Assembly (NCBI GenBank): GCA_024742815.1
Contig: JANSXX010000002.1
Location: forward strand, 372,001-436,000
From: HXMU1420-13 sp024742815
GTDB taxonomy: Bacteria; Bacteroidota; Rhodothermia; Balneolales; Balneolaceae
Reading direction: 5' to 3'
DNA: 64,000 nt
The notes below the pieces were generated by a model. It was not told where the DNA came from and ran no database searches. It worked only from the letters and a program-made list of their open reading frames with translations. Below, in pieces: positions 45,123 through 52,652 of this stretch (positions are counted from its first letter, which is position 1; each line of letters opens with the position of its first letter). The translations under genes and the position numbers were made by a program.

Positions 45123-47299
45123 ACAGTGATGTTTTTGTTAAGATAAAGGAGTTTGACTTTGCTATAGAATCATTACCAGAGATTTCGTCTGATCCATTTG
45201 TAGATGAAAACTGGCCCTTAGTTTATATCCTTAGCGATAGAAATAAATCGATAGCCTACATTGGAGAGACAGCTAATGCAAAAAAGAGAATGGAGACTCA
45301 TTTAAAAGATTCTAAAAAGGGAAAACTTAAAACTCTCCAGATTATTACAAGTAATAAGTTTAACAAGTCTGCTACTCTTGATATAGAATCAAATCTGATC
45401 AAATATATTGCTGGTGATGGTAAGTATAAACTGCTTAACGCAAACCTAGGACTTGCGAATCATAATTACTATCAGAAGAAAGATGTTTATTGGAAGGTTT
45501 TTAAGCATGTCTGGGAACAATTAAGAATAAAAGGAGTTACTGACCATTCATTAGAACAGATCAATAATTCTGACCTTTTTAAATACTCTCCTTATAAGAC
45601 TCTTAAAAATGAGCAAATAGATAGCATACATAAAATTTGCAAATCTCTTCTGGATGATGATAAATCTACTATTTTAGTAGAAGGTGGAGCGGGTACAGGA
45701 AAGACAATTCTTGCTACTTATCTATTTAAGCTTTTAAATACTGAGATATCGGATCTTGATTTCGATGAGTTTGAGACTGAAGGAATTGAATTTTTAAAGA
45801 CAGTTTCAGAGTTGAAGAGAAAATACCCAAAGCCATCAATGGCCTTGGTTATCTCGATGACTTCCTTTCGAAAAACCATGCAGTCGGTATTTCGAAATGT
45901 AAAAGGTTTGGCATCTAGGATGGTCATTGGACCAACCCAGTTAGTTAAAAGAAAATATGATATAGTTATAGTGGATGAAGCTCATCGTTTAAAAAGAAGG
46001 GTAAATCTAATTGGTTATGGAGCGTTTGATAAAGCCAATGAAAAGCTTGGTTTCGATAAATATCATGGTACAGAACTGGATTGGGTTTTAAAGCAAGGTC
46101 AAAAAAGTTTATTATTTTACGATTCTGATCAGTCTATAAAACCTACTGATATTGAAAAAGAAGTTTTCGACGAACTAAGAGAGAAAAAGACAACCGAGGT
46201 TACCAAGCTATGGTCACAATTCAGGGTTCAGGGAGGAACTGATTATGTAAATTTTATCAAAAGGCTTTTGGATTGTGAACTTGAAGAAGCAGAGACCTTT
46301 ACGTCAGAAAAATATGAGTTTCAATCATTCGATAATATTTATGATTTGATCTCAATAATAAAAAAGAAGGAAAAAGAAGATGGCTTAAGTAGATTGGTTG
46401 CAGGATTTGCATGGAAATGGATATCAGCTAAAGATAACGATTTATATGATATTGAAATTGAAGGGAAAAAGTTAAGGTGGAATACTGAAACAAAAGATTG
46501 GATAAATTCTGAAAACTCAAAAAATGAAGTTGGATGTATTCATACAATTCAAGGGTATGATTTAAACTATGTGGGAGTAATTTTTGGAAATGAGATTTGC
46601 TATGATTCTTCTAACGAGAAGATTTTTATCAGAGGGGAAAATTACCACGATGCAAAAGGAAAGAATACCATTGATGATCCAGAAATATTAAAAGAATACA
46701 TCATCAATATTTATAGAACTATAATGTTACGTGGTATTCGAGGAACCTATGTTTATGCGTGTGATCCAGCTTTAAGAGAATACTTAAAACGGCATATTCC
46801 TAATGCTTACCAAGATCAAGGACTCCAGATTTATTCTATTGACGATGTAGAGCCCTATGAAAACGCAATACCTGTATATAATATTAAAGTAGCAGCAGGA
46901 GGGTTTAGTAATAACCAGGTAGCCGAGGAACTAGGTTGGGCTAAATTGCCAGAAGCTTATAAACCTGATGAAGAATATTTTATTTGCCAGGTAAATGGAG
47001 AATCCATGAATAGAAGAATACCAAATGGTGCATGGTGTTTATTTAGGAAATATTCAGGAGGCTCAAGAGAAGGAAAAGTAGTATTGGTTCAACATGATGA
47101 TATTCATGATACCGATTTCGGAGCTGGTTTTACAGTAAAAAAATACACAAGTATAAAAAGTAAATATGGTAGTAGTTGGAGACATACATCAATTGTTCTA
47201 AAACCCGAATCATATTCTTCAGAATATGAAGACATTGTGCTTGCTGAAGAGGAAAGCCAACAACTAAAAGTGATTGGTTTATTTGTTGGTTTAATTTGA
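45119..47299 (+). CDS. GIY-YIG nuclease - DUF2075-type helicase - LexA/S24 peptidase fusion
   Basis: A 726-residue three-part protein. (1) GIY-YIG nuclease at about 33-110: VYI at 35-37, YIG at 47-49, putative metal Glu90. (2) SF1-like helicase/ATPase at about 150-560: Walker A EGGAGTGKT 188-196, Walker B VIVDEAH with Asp286-Glu287, HTIQGYDLNYVGVIFG near 475-490 and TIMLRGIRGTYVYACD near 534-549. This matches the DUF2075 (Schlafen-like) helicase group. (3) LexA/UmuD/CI-type S24 domain at about 584-726: a VAAG cleavage-site-like motif (Ala593-Gly594), nucleophile Ser629 in NGESM and general-base Lys674 in FTVKKY. Predicted model: a DNA-cutting helicase held in check or released by self-cleavage of its tail. 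The MazG partner is upstream with a 4-base overlap. The locus lies inside RM fossils, which favours a defence role. Function is inferred. Confidence 0.85.
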   Translation: MNSDVFVKIKEFDFAIESLPEISSDPFVDENWPLVYILSDRNKSIAYIGETANAKKRMETHLKDSKKGKLKTLQIITSNKFNKSATLDIESNLIKYIAGDGKYKLLNANLGLANHNYYQKKDVYWKVFKHVWEQLRIKGVTDHSLEQINNSDLFKYSPYKTLKNEQIDSIHKICKSLLDDDKSTILVEGGAGTGKTILATYLFKLLNTEISDLDFDEFETEGIEFLKTVSELKRKYPKPSMALVISMTSFRKTMQSVFRNVKGLASRMVIGPTQLVKRKYDIVIVDEAHRLKRRVNLIGYGAFDKANEKLGFDKYHGTELDWVLKQGQKSLLFYDSDQSIKPTDIEKEVFDELREKKTTEVTKLWSQFRVQGGTDYVNFIKRLLDCELEEAETFTSEKYEFQSFDNIYDLISIIKKKEKEDGLSRLVAGFAWKWISAKDNDLYDIEIEGKKLRWNTETKDWINSENSKNEVGCIHTIQGYDLNYVGVIFGNEICYDSSNEKIFIRGENYHDAKGKNTIDDPEILKEYIINIYRTIMLRGIRGTYVYACDPALREYLKRHIPNAYQDQGLQIYSIDDVEPYENAIPVYNIKVAAGGFSNNQVAEELGWAKLPEAYKPDEEYFICQVNGESMNRRIPNGAWCLFRKYSGGSREGKVVLVQHDDIHDTDFGAGFTVKKYTSIKSKYGSSWRHTSIVLKPESYSSEYEDIVLAEEESQQLKVIGLFVGLI

Positions 47300-47349
47300 A
47301 ATAATCAAACCCCCAAAGAGTATTTATACTTACAGTTAACAAAAAATAA

Positions 47350-47472
47350 GGTAAAAAAGAAAACCCACAGGCTGATACTAGCAAGTTAGAGGCAGAAATT
47401 GATCAAATGGTGTACGAATTGTACGGGCTGAGTGAGGAGGAAATTGAGATTGTGGAGGGTAGTTTTGAGTGA
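47350..47472 (+). pseudogene. C-terminal fossil of the type IIG-like RM enzyme
   Basis: An unannotated 40-codon open stretch ends at TGA 47470 and translates with KENPQADTSKLEAEIDQMVY followed by ELYGLSEEEIEIVEG. LEAEIDxxVYxLYGLxEEEIxIVEG is the standard C-terminal ending of Eco57I/type IIG methylase-nucleases. An in-frame TAA lies just upstream, and no remainder of the gene is present. It matches the N-terminal fossil at 44437 as the opposite end of the same kind of gene. The interval 44700-47350 thus appears to replace its body. Confidence 0.75.
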
Positions 47473-47673
47473 TGAGTTTTGAGTGTTTAGTGATGAGTGT
47501 TTAGTTTTTCTTGCAGGGATGCCTTTGGCAGTGTTTTGAGTTGATCTATTAAGAATGGGGCAATTATCAATTAAGAATGGTTTAATTAGGAATGGGGAGT
47601 TTGGAATATTCAACAAACAATAAGCAAAATTCAATGTCAGTGAGCAGTTTAGGTTTCATGAATTGTTAAAAGT
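47473..47673 (+). other. Non-coding spacer with degenerate short repeats
   Basis: The spacer contains imperfect copies of TGAGTGATGAGT and TGAGTGTTTAG, followed by three variants of TTAAGAATGG / TTAGGAATGG. No ORF is supported. These look like low-complexity slippage repeats between the RM fossil and the DUF3800 gene. Confidence 0.6.
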
Positions 47674-48519
47674 ATGATCCGGGAGTTAATTATATATGCA
47701 GATGAATCGGTAAAGAAAGGCGAATATTTTTCGAACTTCTATGGTGGAGTACTTATAAGAAGCAAAGACCTTAAAGAAGTTGAGGATGGCTTACTAGAAA
47801 AAGCAGAGGAATTACATTTACATAATGAGCTAAAATGGCAAAAGGTTACGGCTCAGTATTTGGACAAATACCAAGAGATGATGAAGCTCTTTTTCGAGCT
47901 TATAGCAAACGATAAAGTGAAGCTTCGTATCATGTTTACCCAAAATAATATCGAAGCGATTGGCATTGATGCTTACCAAAAAGAACATGAGTATTTCCTG
48001 CTATACTATCAATTTATAAAACATGCTTTTGGATTGCGACATATCCCCAATCAAGCAGAGCCTATTAAACTCAGAATCTACTTTGACAAGTTACCCGATA
48101 CTAAAGAAAAAGTGAGTTTATTTAAATCCCATATCATTTCGTTGAATAAATATCCTGATTTTAGAAATAAGAAGATTCAAATACTTGCCGACCAGGTTAC
48201 AGATGTGGATTCCAAACAACATATTATCATGCAATGTACAGATATTGTTCTTGGGGCAATTCAATTTAGGTTGAATAATCTGCATTTGATTAAACCTGAG
48301 GGGTCTAAAAGACGTGGTAAAAGAACGATTGCGAAAGAGAAGCTTTATAAATTTATAAATCGAGAAATTCGCAAAATATATCCGGGTTTTAACATTGGTA
48401 TAACTACCGGAATAAATGGAGAGAGTCGGAACAGATGGATTCACCCATACCGGCATTGGAATTTTACACCTTCTAATTACAAAAGAGATGATTCGAAAAC
48501 CAAAAAAAATGCCCCGTAG
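47674..48519 (+). CDS. DUF3800 domain protein
   Basis: A 281-residue protein with the DUF3800 opening IIYADES (Asp10-Glu11), an internal YFDKLPD and a late QCTDIVLGAIQFRLNN block. Its acidic residues are spaced as in the RNase-H-like fold assigned to this family. DUF3800 proteins are frequent in defence islands and prophages; their activity is not settled. The C-terminus is strongly basic (KRDDSKTKKNAP). The last codons form the left arm of a long hairpin. It is flanked on both sides by fossils of the same RM C-terminus (47350 and 48664), so it sits within the exchange hotspot. Confidence 0.82.
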   Translation: MIRELIIYADESVKKGEYFSNFYGGVLIRSKDLKEVEDGLLEKAEELHLHNELKWQKVTAQYLDKYQEMMKLFFELIANDKVKLRIMFTQNNIEAIGIDAYQKEHEYFLLYYQFIKHAFGLRHIPNQAEPIKLRIYFDKLPDTKEKVSLFKSHIISLNKYPDFRNKKIQILADQVTDVDSKQHIIMQCTDIVLGAIQFRLNNLHLIKPEGSKRRGKRTIAKEKLYKFINREIRKIYPGFNIGITTGINGESRNRWIHPYRHWNFTPSNYKRDDSKTKKNAP

Positions 48520-48586
48520 CTGCTATGAAATTCTTTTCGTATCCCAAGTGAAACTTAGGACTTCGCAACGTACAGGGCATTTTTAA
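48504..48586 (+). terminator. Long imperfect hairpin, probable terminator overlapping the DUF3800 stop
   Basis: AAAAATGCCC (48505-48514) pairs exactly with GGGCATTTTT (48575-48584). The pairing extends inward through GTA and TGC blocks with small mismatches, and a second hairpin CAAGTGAAACTTAGG sits in the loop. The A-rich left and T-rich right ends make it a plausible bidirectional terminator. The size and nested structure are unusual, so a structured RNA or recombination site is an alternative. Confidence 0.55.
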
Positions 48587-48663
48587 TATAGGGTTATTTT
48601 TGAAATCGAAACATTAGATTATTAATGTGCGCTGAGCAAATTCGGCAAATCCTATCCTTCAAA

Positions 48664-48735
48664 AAAGAAAACCCTCAGCTGATACGAGAAAATTAGCGGC
48701 GGAAATTGATCAGATGGTGGACGGGTTGAGTGTTG
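48664..48735 (+). pseudogene. Second RM C-terminal fossil, frameshifted
   Basis: This segment is nearly the same DNA as 47356-47425: both run AAAGAAAACCC, then the ADT-K-L-xAEIDQMV coding segment. Here one base is missing in the Ala codon after CAG, and similarity stops after GATGGTGG, where heptamer repeats begin. It shows that the RM gene end is present twice, on either side of DUF3800. Confidence 0.7.
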
Positions 48736-48780
48736 AGTGTTGAGTGTTGAGTGTTGAGTGTTGAGTGTTGAGTGTTGAGT
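48725..48780. repeat. TTGAGTG heptanucleotide tandem repeat
   Basis: Eight nearly perfect copies of the 7-base unit TTGAGTG stand in a row. The array begins exactly where the RM fossil ends. Repeat-number change by slippage is likely, but it lies in no reading frame of an intact gene. Confidence 0.85.
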
Positions 48781-48975
48781 GATGCGGGTTATTATCGGGT
48801 TATAATCCAATAAATGTGTAAAATCGGTTAATTAGCCTATATGTTAATTTTGCCGTTTTAAATGCGAACGGAAAACATATCACGAAAATGCTTAACATAT
48901 TTAATATGATCTTCGTGTTTTAGTCCTTCATTAATATTCCATTTCCAAGGTCGCTCATTCGTGCGTATTTCTTTT

Positions 48976-48983
48976 TATCTTTG
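48976..48983 (+). promoter_or_regulatory. Bacteroidota-type -7 promoter element of aguB
   Basis: TATCTTTG matches the TAnnTTTG -7 consensus of Bacteroidota sigma-ABfr promoters exactly. It lies 4 bases before the aguB ATG, which implies a nearly leaderless transcript. No clear -33 TTG was found at the expected distance. Confidence 0.5.
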
Positions 48984-48987
48984 AAGC

Positions 48988-49872
48988 ATGAAGAAAAAAA
49001 ACGTACACGTTGCTTTAGTGCAAATGAGCTGTTCTCCCGATCCTGAGGAGAATATGACCAAAGTAGAACAGGAAATTAGAGCTGCAGCCGATCAAGGCGC
49101 GCAAATTATTTGTTTACAGGAATTATTCCGATCGCTGTATTTCTGTGATGTAGAAGATTACCATAATTTCGCCCTCGCCGAATCTATTCCGGGTCCGACT
49201 ACCGATCGATTTTCTGCTTTAGCCAAAGAGCTGGAATTGGTGATCATTGCTTCACTATTCGAAAAAAGAACAGCCGGGATTTATCACAATACAACAGCGG
49301 TGATCGATGCAGACGGTTCCTATCTGGGTAAATATCGAAAAATGCATATACCCGACGATCCCGGTTATTTCGAGAAATTTTATTTCACCCCGGGAGATAT
49401 GGGATATAAAGTGTTCGACACTAAGTACGCGAAAGTTGGCGTGCTCATTTGTTGGGATCAGTGGTATCCCGAAGCGGCACGACTTACAGCGATGAAAGGG
49501 GCCGACTTTTTATTTTATCCAACAGCTATCGGCTGGCATAAAGATCAGGATGAGCAAACGAATGCAGAGCAGTTAAATGCTTGGCAAACGATTCAGAAAT
49601 CACACTCCGTTGCTAATGGAATTCCTGTTGTTTCGGTAAATAGAACGGGTATAGAAGGAGATATGAAATTCTGGGGTAACTCATTTGTCACCAACAGTTT
49701 TGGTTATGTTACTTATCAAGCGCCCTCAAGTGAGGAAGTAACTAAAGTTGTAGCGTTAAATCTGAATGAAACGGACGAAAAAAGAACGCATTGGCCGTTT
49801 TTCAGAGATCGACGAATAGATAGTTATGCTCCCATCACCAAACGATTTTTAGACGACGATGAATCTCATTGA
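48988..49872 (+). CDS. aguB: N-carbamoylputrescine amidase
   Basis: A 294-residue nitrilase-superfamily enzyme hydrolysing N-carbamoylputrescine to putrescine, CO2 and ammonia. The catalytic triad is visible: Glu45 (ICLQELF), Lys118 (KYRKMHIP) and Cys155 (VLICWDQWYPE). PDDPGYFEKFYFTPGD and NRTGIEGDMKFWGNSFV are typical of the AguB subgroup. It overlaps aguA by 14 bases, which supports the assignment. The two genes form the agmatine route to putrescine. Confidence 0.95.
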   Translation: MKKKNVHVALVQMSCSPDPEENMTKVEQEIRAAADQGAQIICLQELFRSLYFCDVEDYHNFALAESIPGPTTDRFSALAKELELVIIASLFEKRTAGIYHNTTAVIDADGSYLGKYRKMHIPDDPGYFEKFYFTPGDMGYKVFDTKYAKVGVLICWDQWYPEAARLTAMKGADFLFYPTAIGWHKDQDEQTNAEQLNAWQTIQKSHSVANGIPVVSVNRTGIEGDMKFWGNSFVTNSFGYVTYQAPSSEEVTKVVALNLNETDEKRTHWPFFRDRRIDSYAPITKRFLDDDESH

Positions 49873-50938
49873 ATCGAAGGATAATGCCGGGTTAAAAACA
49901 TTTGAGGGTATTCCTTCTGAGGCCGGTTACTATTTCCCGGCGGAGTGGGCGCCTCACGAAGCTTGTTGGTTAAGTTGGCCGCATAATCGCGACACCTGGC
50001 CGGGTAAAATGGATAAAATCTGGCCTGCATATTTGGAGTTTGTCAAGATCTTGTCATTAAGCGAAAAAGTGTTCATCAATGTGAATTCCCCTGAAATGGC
50101 GAAAAAGGCGCATTCGATGATTTTTGCTCATGGAGCGGAAATGGATCAGGTATTCTTTTACTTACATCCAACCAATGATGCTTGGTGCAGAGATCACGGA
50201 CCGAGTTTCCTTGTGAATGAGGATCCATCAAAAGAAAAAATAATCGTGAATTGGGGATACAATGCATGGGGAGGGAAATATCCCCCGTTTGATTTGGACA
50301 ACGAAATCCCTAAAAAAGTAGCTACACACCTTGACTTAAAAATTGCGCAACCCGGAATAATAATGGAAGGAGGTTCGGTAGATTTTAACGGTGAAGGCGC
50401 GTTGATTACTTCTGAATCCTGTTTGCTGAATCCCAATCGAAATCCGGACTTATCCAAACCGGAGATTGAGCAAAAGCTAAAGAATTATTACGGGGTAGAA
50501 GAAGTACTATGGGTAAAAGATGGCATTGTGGGTGATGATACCGATGGCCATATTGACGATACTGTGCGTTTTGTGAATCCATCAACGGTAATTACAATGG
50601 TGGAAGCGAATACATCGGATGAAAATCATTCGATTTTAAAGGAGAACAGAGAAATTTTGGAGCAATTAACGGTTAGAAGCCATTCTCTAGAAATCGTTGA
50701 TATTCAAATGCCGGAGCCTCTTTATCATGATGGGCAACGGTTACCTGCATCGTATGCCAATTTCTATATTTCGAATGAGCATGTGATTACTCCTATTTTT
50801 AACTCAAAGCACGATGAGCAGGCACTTTCAATTATACAAGAATACTTTCCTGATCGTAAAGTAGTAGGAATTGATTCAACGCATCTGGTATGGGGCTTGG
50901 GAAGCTTTCATTGTTTGAGCCAACAACAACCGGTTTAA
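49859..50938 (+). CDS. aguA: Agmatine deiminase
   Basis: A 359-residue guanidine-modifying-fold enzyme of the porphyromonas-type PAD family converting agmatine to N-carbamoylputrescine. GGSVDFNGEGALITSESCLL, DGIVGDDTDGHIDDTVRF (with Asp and His of the active site) and the C-terminal catalytic Cys352 (GSFHCLSQQQP) are all present. The usual end motif GGGNIHC reads GLGSFHC. It ends just before a bidirectional terminator. Confidence 0.95.
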   Translation: MNLIESKDNAGLKTFEGIPSEAGYYFPAEWAPHEACWLSWPHNRDTWPGKMDKIWPAYLEFVKILSLSEKVFINVNSPEMAKKAHSMIFAHGAEMDQVFFYLHPTNDAWCRDHGPSFLVNEDPSKEKIIVNWGYNAWGGKYPPFDLDNEIPKKVATHLDLKIAQPGIIMEGGSVDFNGEGALITSESCLLNPNRNPDLSKPEIEQKLKNYYGVEEVLWVKDGIVGDDTDGHIDDTVRFVNPSTVITMVEANTSDENHSILKENREILEQLTVRSHSLEIVDIQMPEPLYHDGQRLPASYANFYISNEHVITPIFNSKHDEQALSIIQEYFPDRKVVGIDSTHLVWGLGSFHCLSQQQPV

Positions 50939-50940
50939 CA

Positions 50941-50966
50941 AAAAAAGCCCACCGAAGTGAGCTTTT
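50941..50966. terminator. Bidirectional terminator after aguA
   Basis: AAAAGCCCAC-CGAA-GTGAGCTTTT forms a stem with A and T tracts on opposite sides (AAAAGC/GCTTTT and CAC/GTG, with one bulged C/A pair). It serves convergent genes aguA (+) and the 162-residue gene (-). An identical copy stands at 51546-51572. Confidence 0.85.
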
Positions 50967-50982
50967 ATCCCTGTTGATTGTT

Positions 50983-51471
50983 TTAGTTACCACAAACAGC
51001 ATCGATTCCTCGTTTCATAATTTTAGCGATTAGCCCAATTATAAAAGGAAGCAATATTGCCGGAATTCCACCTATTATCACTGGAATTAAAGCGGTTAAT
51101 ACCATTTGAATTATTTCTTTCATGCTTTTCCCACTAAGATCATCAATGTTAGTTAGTACGTCACACACCACTTTTTTGACCTTTCTCCTTAGCTTTCGAA
51201 AGTTGAGTCTTATAGGAAGGTTAATTGAACTAAGTTTGATTTGTTCTTCGAGATTAAGCGATAATGGTGAATCAGACTTTAGATCAATTATGTTTTCTAT
51301 CTCCGAATTATCAGTTAAGAATGTCTTAACAGTTGGGTTGAAAATCTCTCTATCGAGATAATTATCGATATTAAAATCTTCTCGCTGTGCAAGTGAGCGT
51401 GCTTCATTTTCTATGTAAGTAAGCCACTCATCTGTTATATCATCTTCTGTTTTAAATAGTATTTCATCCAT
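50983..51471 (-). CDS. Hypothetical protein with a bacteriocin- or holin-like hydrophobic tail
   Basis: A 162-residue protein of two halves. Residues 1-95 are acidic and polar. The last 65 residues are basic then strongly hydrophobic (MVLTALIPVIIGGIPAILLP, then FIIGLIAKIMKRG), with two Cys (VVCDVL and DAVCGN) framing the segment. A long leader plus a membrane-active, Gly/Ile-rich, Cys-flanked tail recalls leader-containing bacteriocins or small pore-forming toxins, but no double-Gly leader cleavage site is obvious and no exporter gene is adjacent. It could equally be a membrane-tethered protein. It stands alone between two identical terminators. Confidence 0.6.
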   Translation of the reverse strand: MDEILFKTEDDITDEWLTYIENEARSLAQREDFNIDNYLDREIFNPTVKTFLTDNSEIENIIDLKSDSPLSLNLEEQIKLSSINLPIRLNFRKLRRKVKKVVCDVLTNIDDLSGKSMKEIIQMVLTALIPVIIGGIPAILLPFIIGLIAKIMKRGIDAVCGN

Positions 51472-51545
51472 AGTAGGTATAATTGATTAAGAGGTTAATC
51501 ATAAATACCATTTGATTTTGCAATTTGAACTACATGTTTATGTAG

Positions 51546-51572
51546 AAAAAGCCCACCGAAGTGAGCTTTTTT
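51546..51572. terminator. Second copy of the aguA-type terminator
   Basis: This has the same core as at 50941 (AAAAGCCCACCGAAGTGAG and CTTTTTT). On the minus strand it follows the SDR gene end by about 30 bases and would terminate that transcript before the 162-residue gene. Confidence 0.8.
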
Positions 51573-51603
51573 AATTCAAATAAGACTACTAAACAAACTA
51601 CAA

Positions 51604-52473
51604 TCAAGCTTTTGGGCCGTCCCAGTCTCCAACTCCCATGCCTTCAAGTCCGGCTTTTCGGATGGGTTCTGTGGCGTCGTTTAATGCCTGAAATCCGAAG
51701 TCTAACCCGGAAATGGTTCGTAGCGGACGTGTTCCTTTTTCCATATTGATGAGTTTTTCAAAATCATGTACCACCAACATCGGATCGGTTGGGGCGTTTT
51801 CATCTGCAAATAAACTCATCACTTGTTGTTGGAATCCTTGCCCGAATTCAACCACGTGTTGATAAGCGGCTGCGGTTTCTGCATCGGAGGGACTTGTCAT
51901 GTTGGCAAAGAAATTTGTCTCGAAAGGACCCGGTTCCACAATTACTACATCGATGCCAATGGGAGCAAGTTCGTAGCGTAAAGCTTCACTCAAGCCTTCT
52001 AAACCCCATTTGCTGGCATTGTACACTCCAAAGCCCGGAAAGGCTGCTCGACCCGCAGTAGATGAAACCTGAATAATTAAGCCGTCTTGTTTTTTTCTGA
52101 AAATTGGGAGTACGGCGTTTGTGACTCGAATGGGACCAGCAATATTTAAATCCAGTTGATTGAGCACTTCCTGTCCGTTAAAAGCTTCAACTGGTCCGCC
52201 ATACCCTGAACCTGCGTTATTGATGAGTACATCCAAATCATCGATTTGTGAAACAGCTTTTTTGATGCTTTCATCATTTACAACATCAAGTTCGATTACT
52301 TCAATGGATAAGTCATGTTCTGAAGCAAAATCATTGAGCGCTTTAGCGGCATCTGCGTTTTTTGAGGTCACATTCCTCATTGTAGCGTAAACATGATGAC
52401 CTTGATGTGCTAAATATTTCGAAGCGTCGAAACCAAATCCACTGCTGGTTCCGGTAATTAGTATTTTTTTCAT
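51604..52473 (-). CDS. Short-chain dehydrogenase/reductase
   Basis: A 289-residue classical SDR. The cofactor motif is TGTSSGFG (7-14), with NNAG at 85-88. The catalytic set is Ser138 (VSSTAG), Tyr151 and Lys155 (YNASKWG), and the PG motif follows in VEPGPFETNF. The lack of an Asp after strand 2 (YATMRN) is consistent with NADP use. The substrate is unknown. Transcription comes from the 52474-52650 region, which also holds the terminator of the upstream DUF427 gene. Confidence 0.92.
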   Translation of the reverse strand: MKKILITGTSSGFGFDASKYLAHQGHHVYATMRNVTSKNADAAKALNDFASEHDLSIEVIELDVVNDESIKKAVSQIDDLDVLINNAGSGYGGPVEAFNGQEVLNQLDLNIAGPIRVTNAVLPIFRKKQDGLIIQVSSTAGRAAFPGFGVYNASKWGLEGLSEALRYELAPIGIDVVIVEPGPFETNFFANMTSPSDAETAAAYQHVVEFGQGFQQQVMSLFADENAPTDPMLVVHDFEKLINMEKGTRPLRTISGLDFGFQALNDATEPIRKAGLEGMGVGDWDGPKA

Positions 52474-52578
52474 AATTGATAGTGTGTGTTAATAAATAAT
52501 TGTACAACTGCGATAGTTGCGGAGCGATCATTGAATAATGATTAGCCCGAATATTCACTTTTATTTGCTAACACACGA

Positions 52579-52603
52579 ATAAAAGCACTCCGGCAGCCGA
52601 AGT
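52579..52603 (-). terminator. Terminator of the DUF427 gene
   Basis: On the minus strand, ACTTCGG-CTG-CCGGAGT forms a 7-bp stem with one G-T pair, followed by GCTTTTATT. It lies about 50 bases after the DUF427 stop. Confidence 0.6.
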
Positions 52604-52652
52604 TATTCTTGATAACAATTATCGAGATTGTCGATGTTTCAACATTAAAGTG

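Larger units (their letters stand above)
48587..48987 (+). other. Gap between the hairpin and aguB: RM fossil, heptamer repeat, promoter
   Basis: This gap has no intact gene. It contains the second RM C-terminal fossil (48664-48735), a TTGAGTG heptamer array (48725-48780) and the aguB promoter. A 38-codon open stretch on the minus strand (48858-48974) with NERPWKWNINEGLKHEDH has no start codon and may be another gene remnant. Confidence 0.5.

Noticed and set aside
47386..47634. 82-residue minus-strand ORF
   Set aside because: It is antisense to the RM C-terminal fossil and the low-complexity repeats; composition is not protein-like.
48725..48780. CRISPR-like or coding repeat
   Set aside because: The unit is 7 bases with no spacers, and no intact reading frame includes it.
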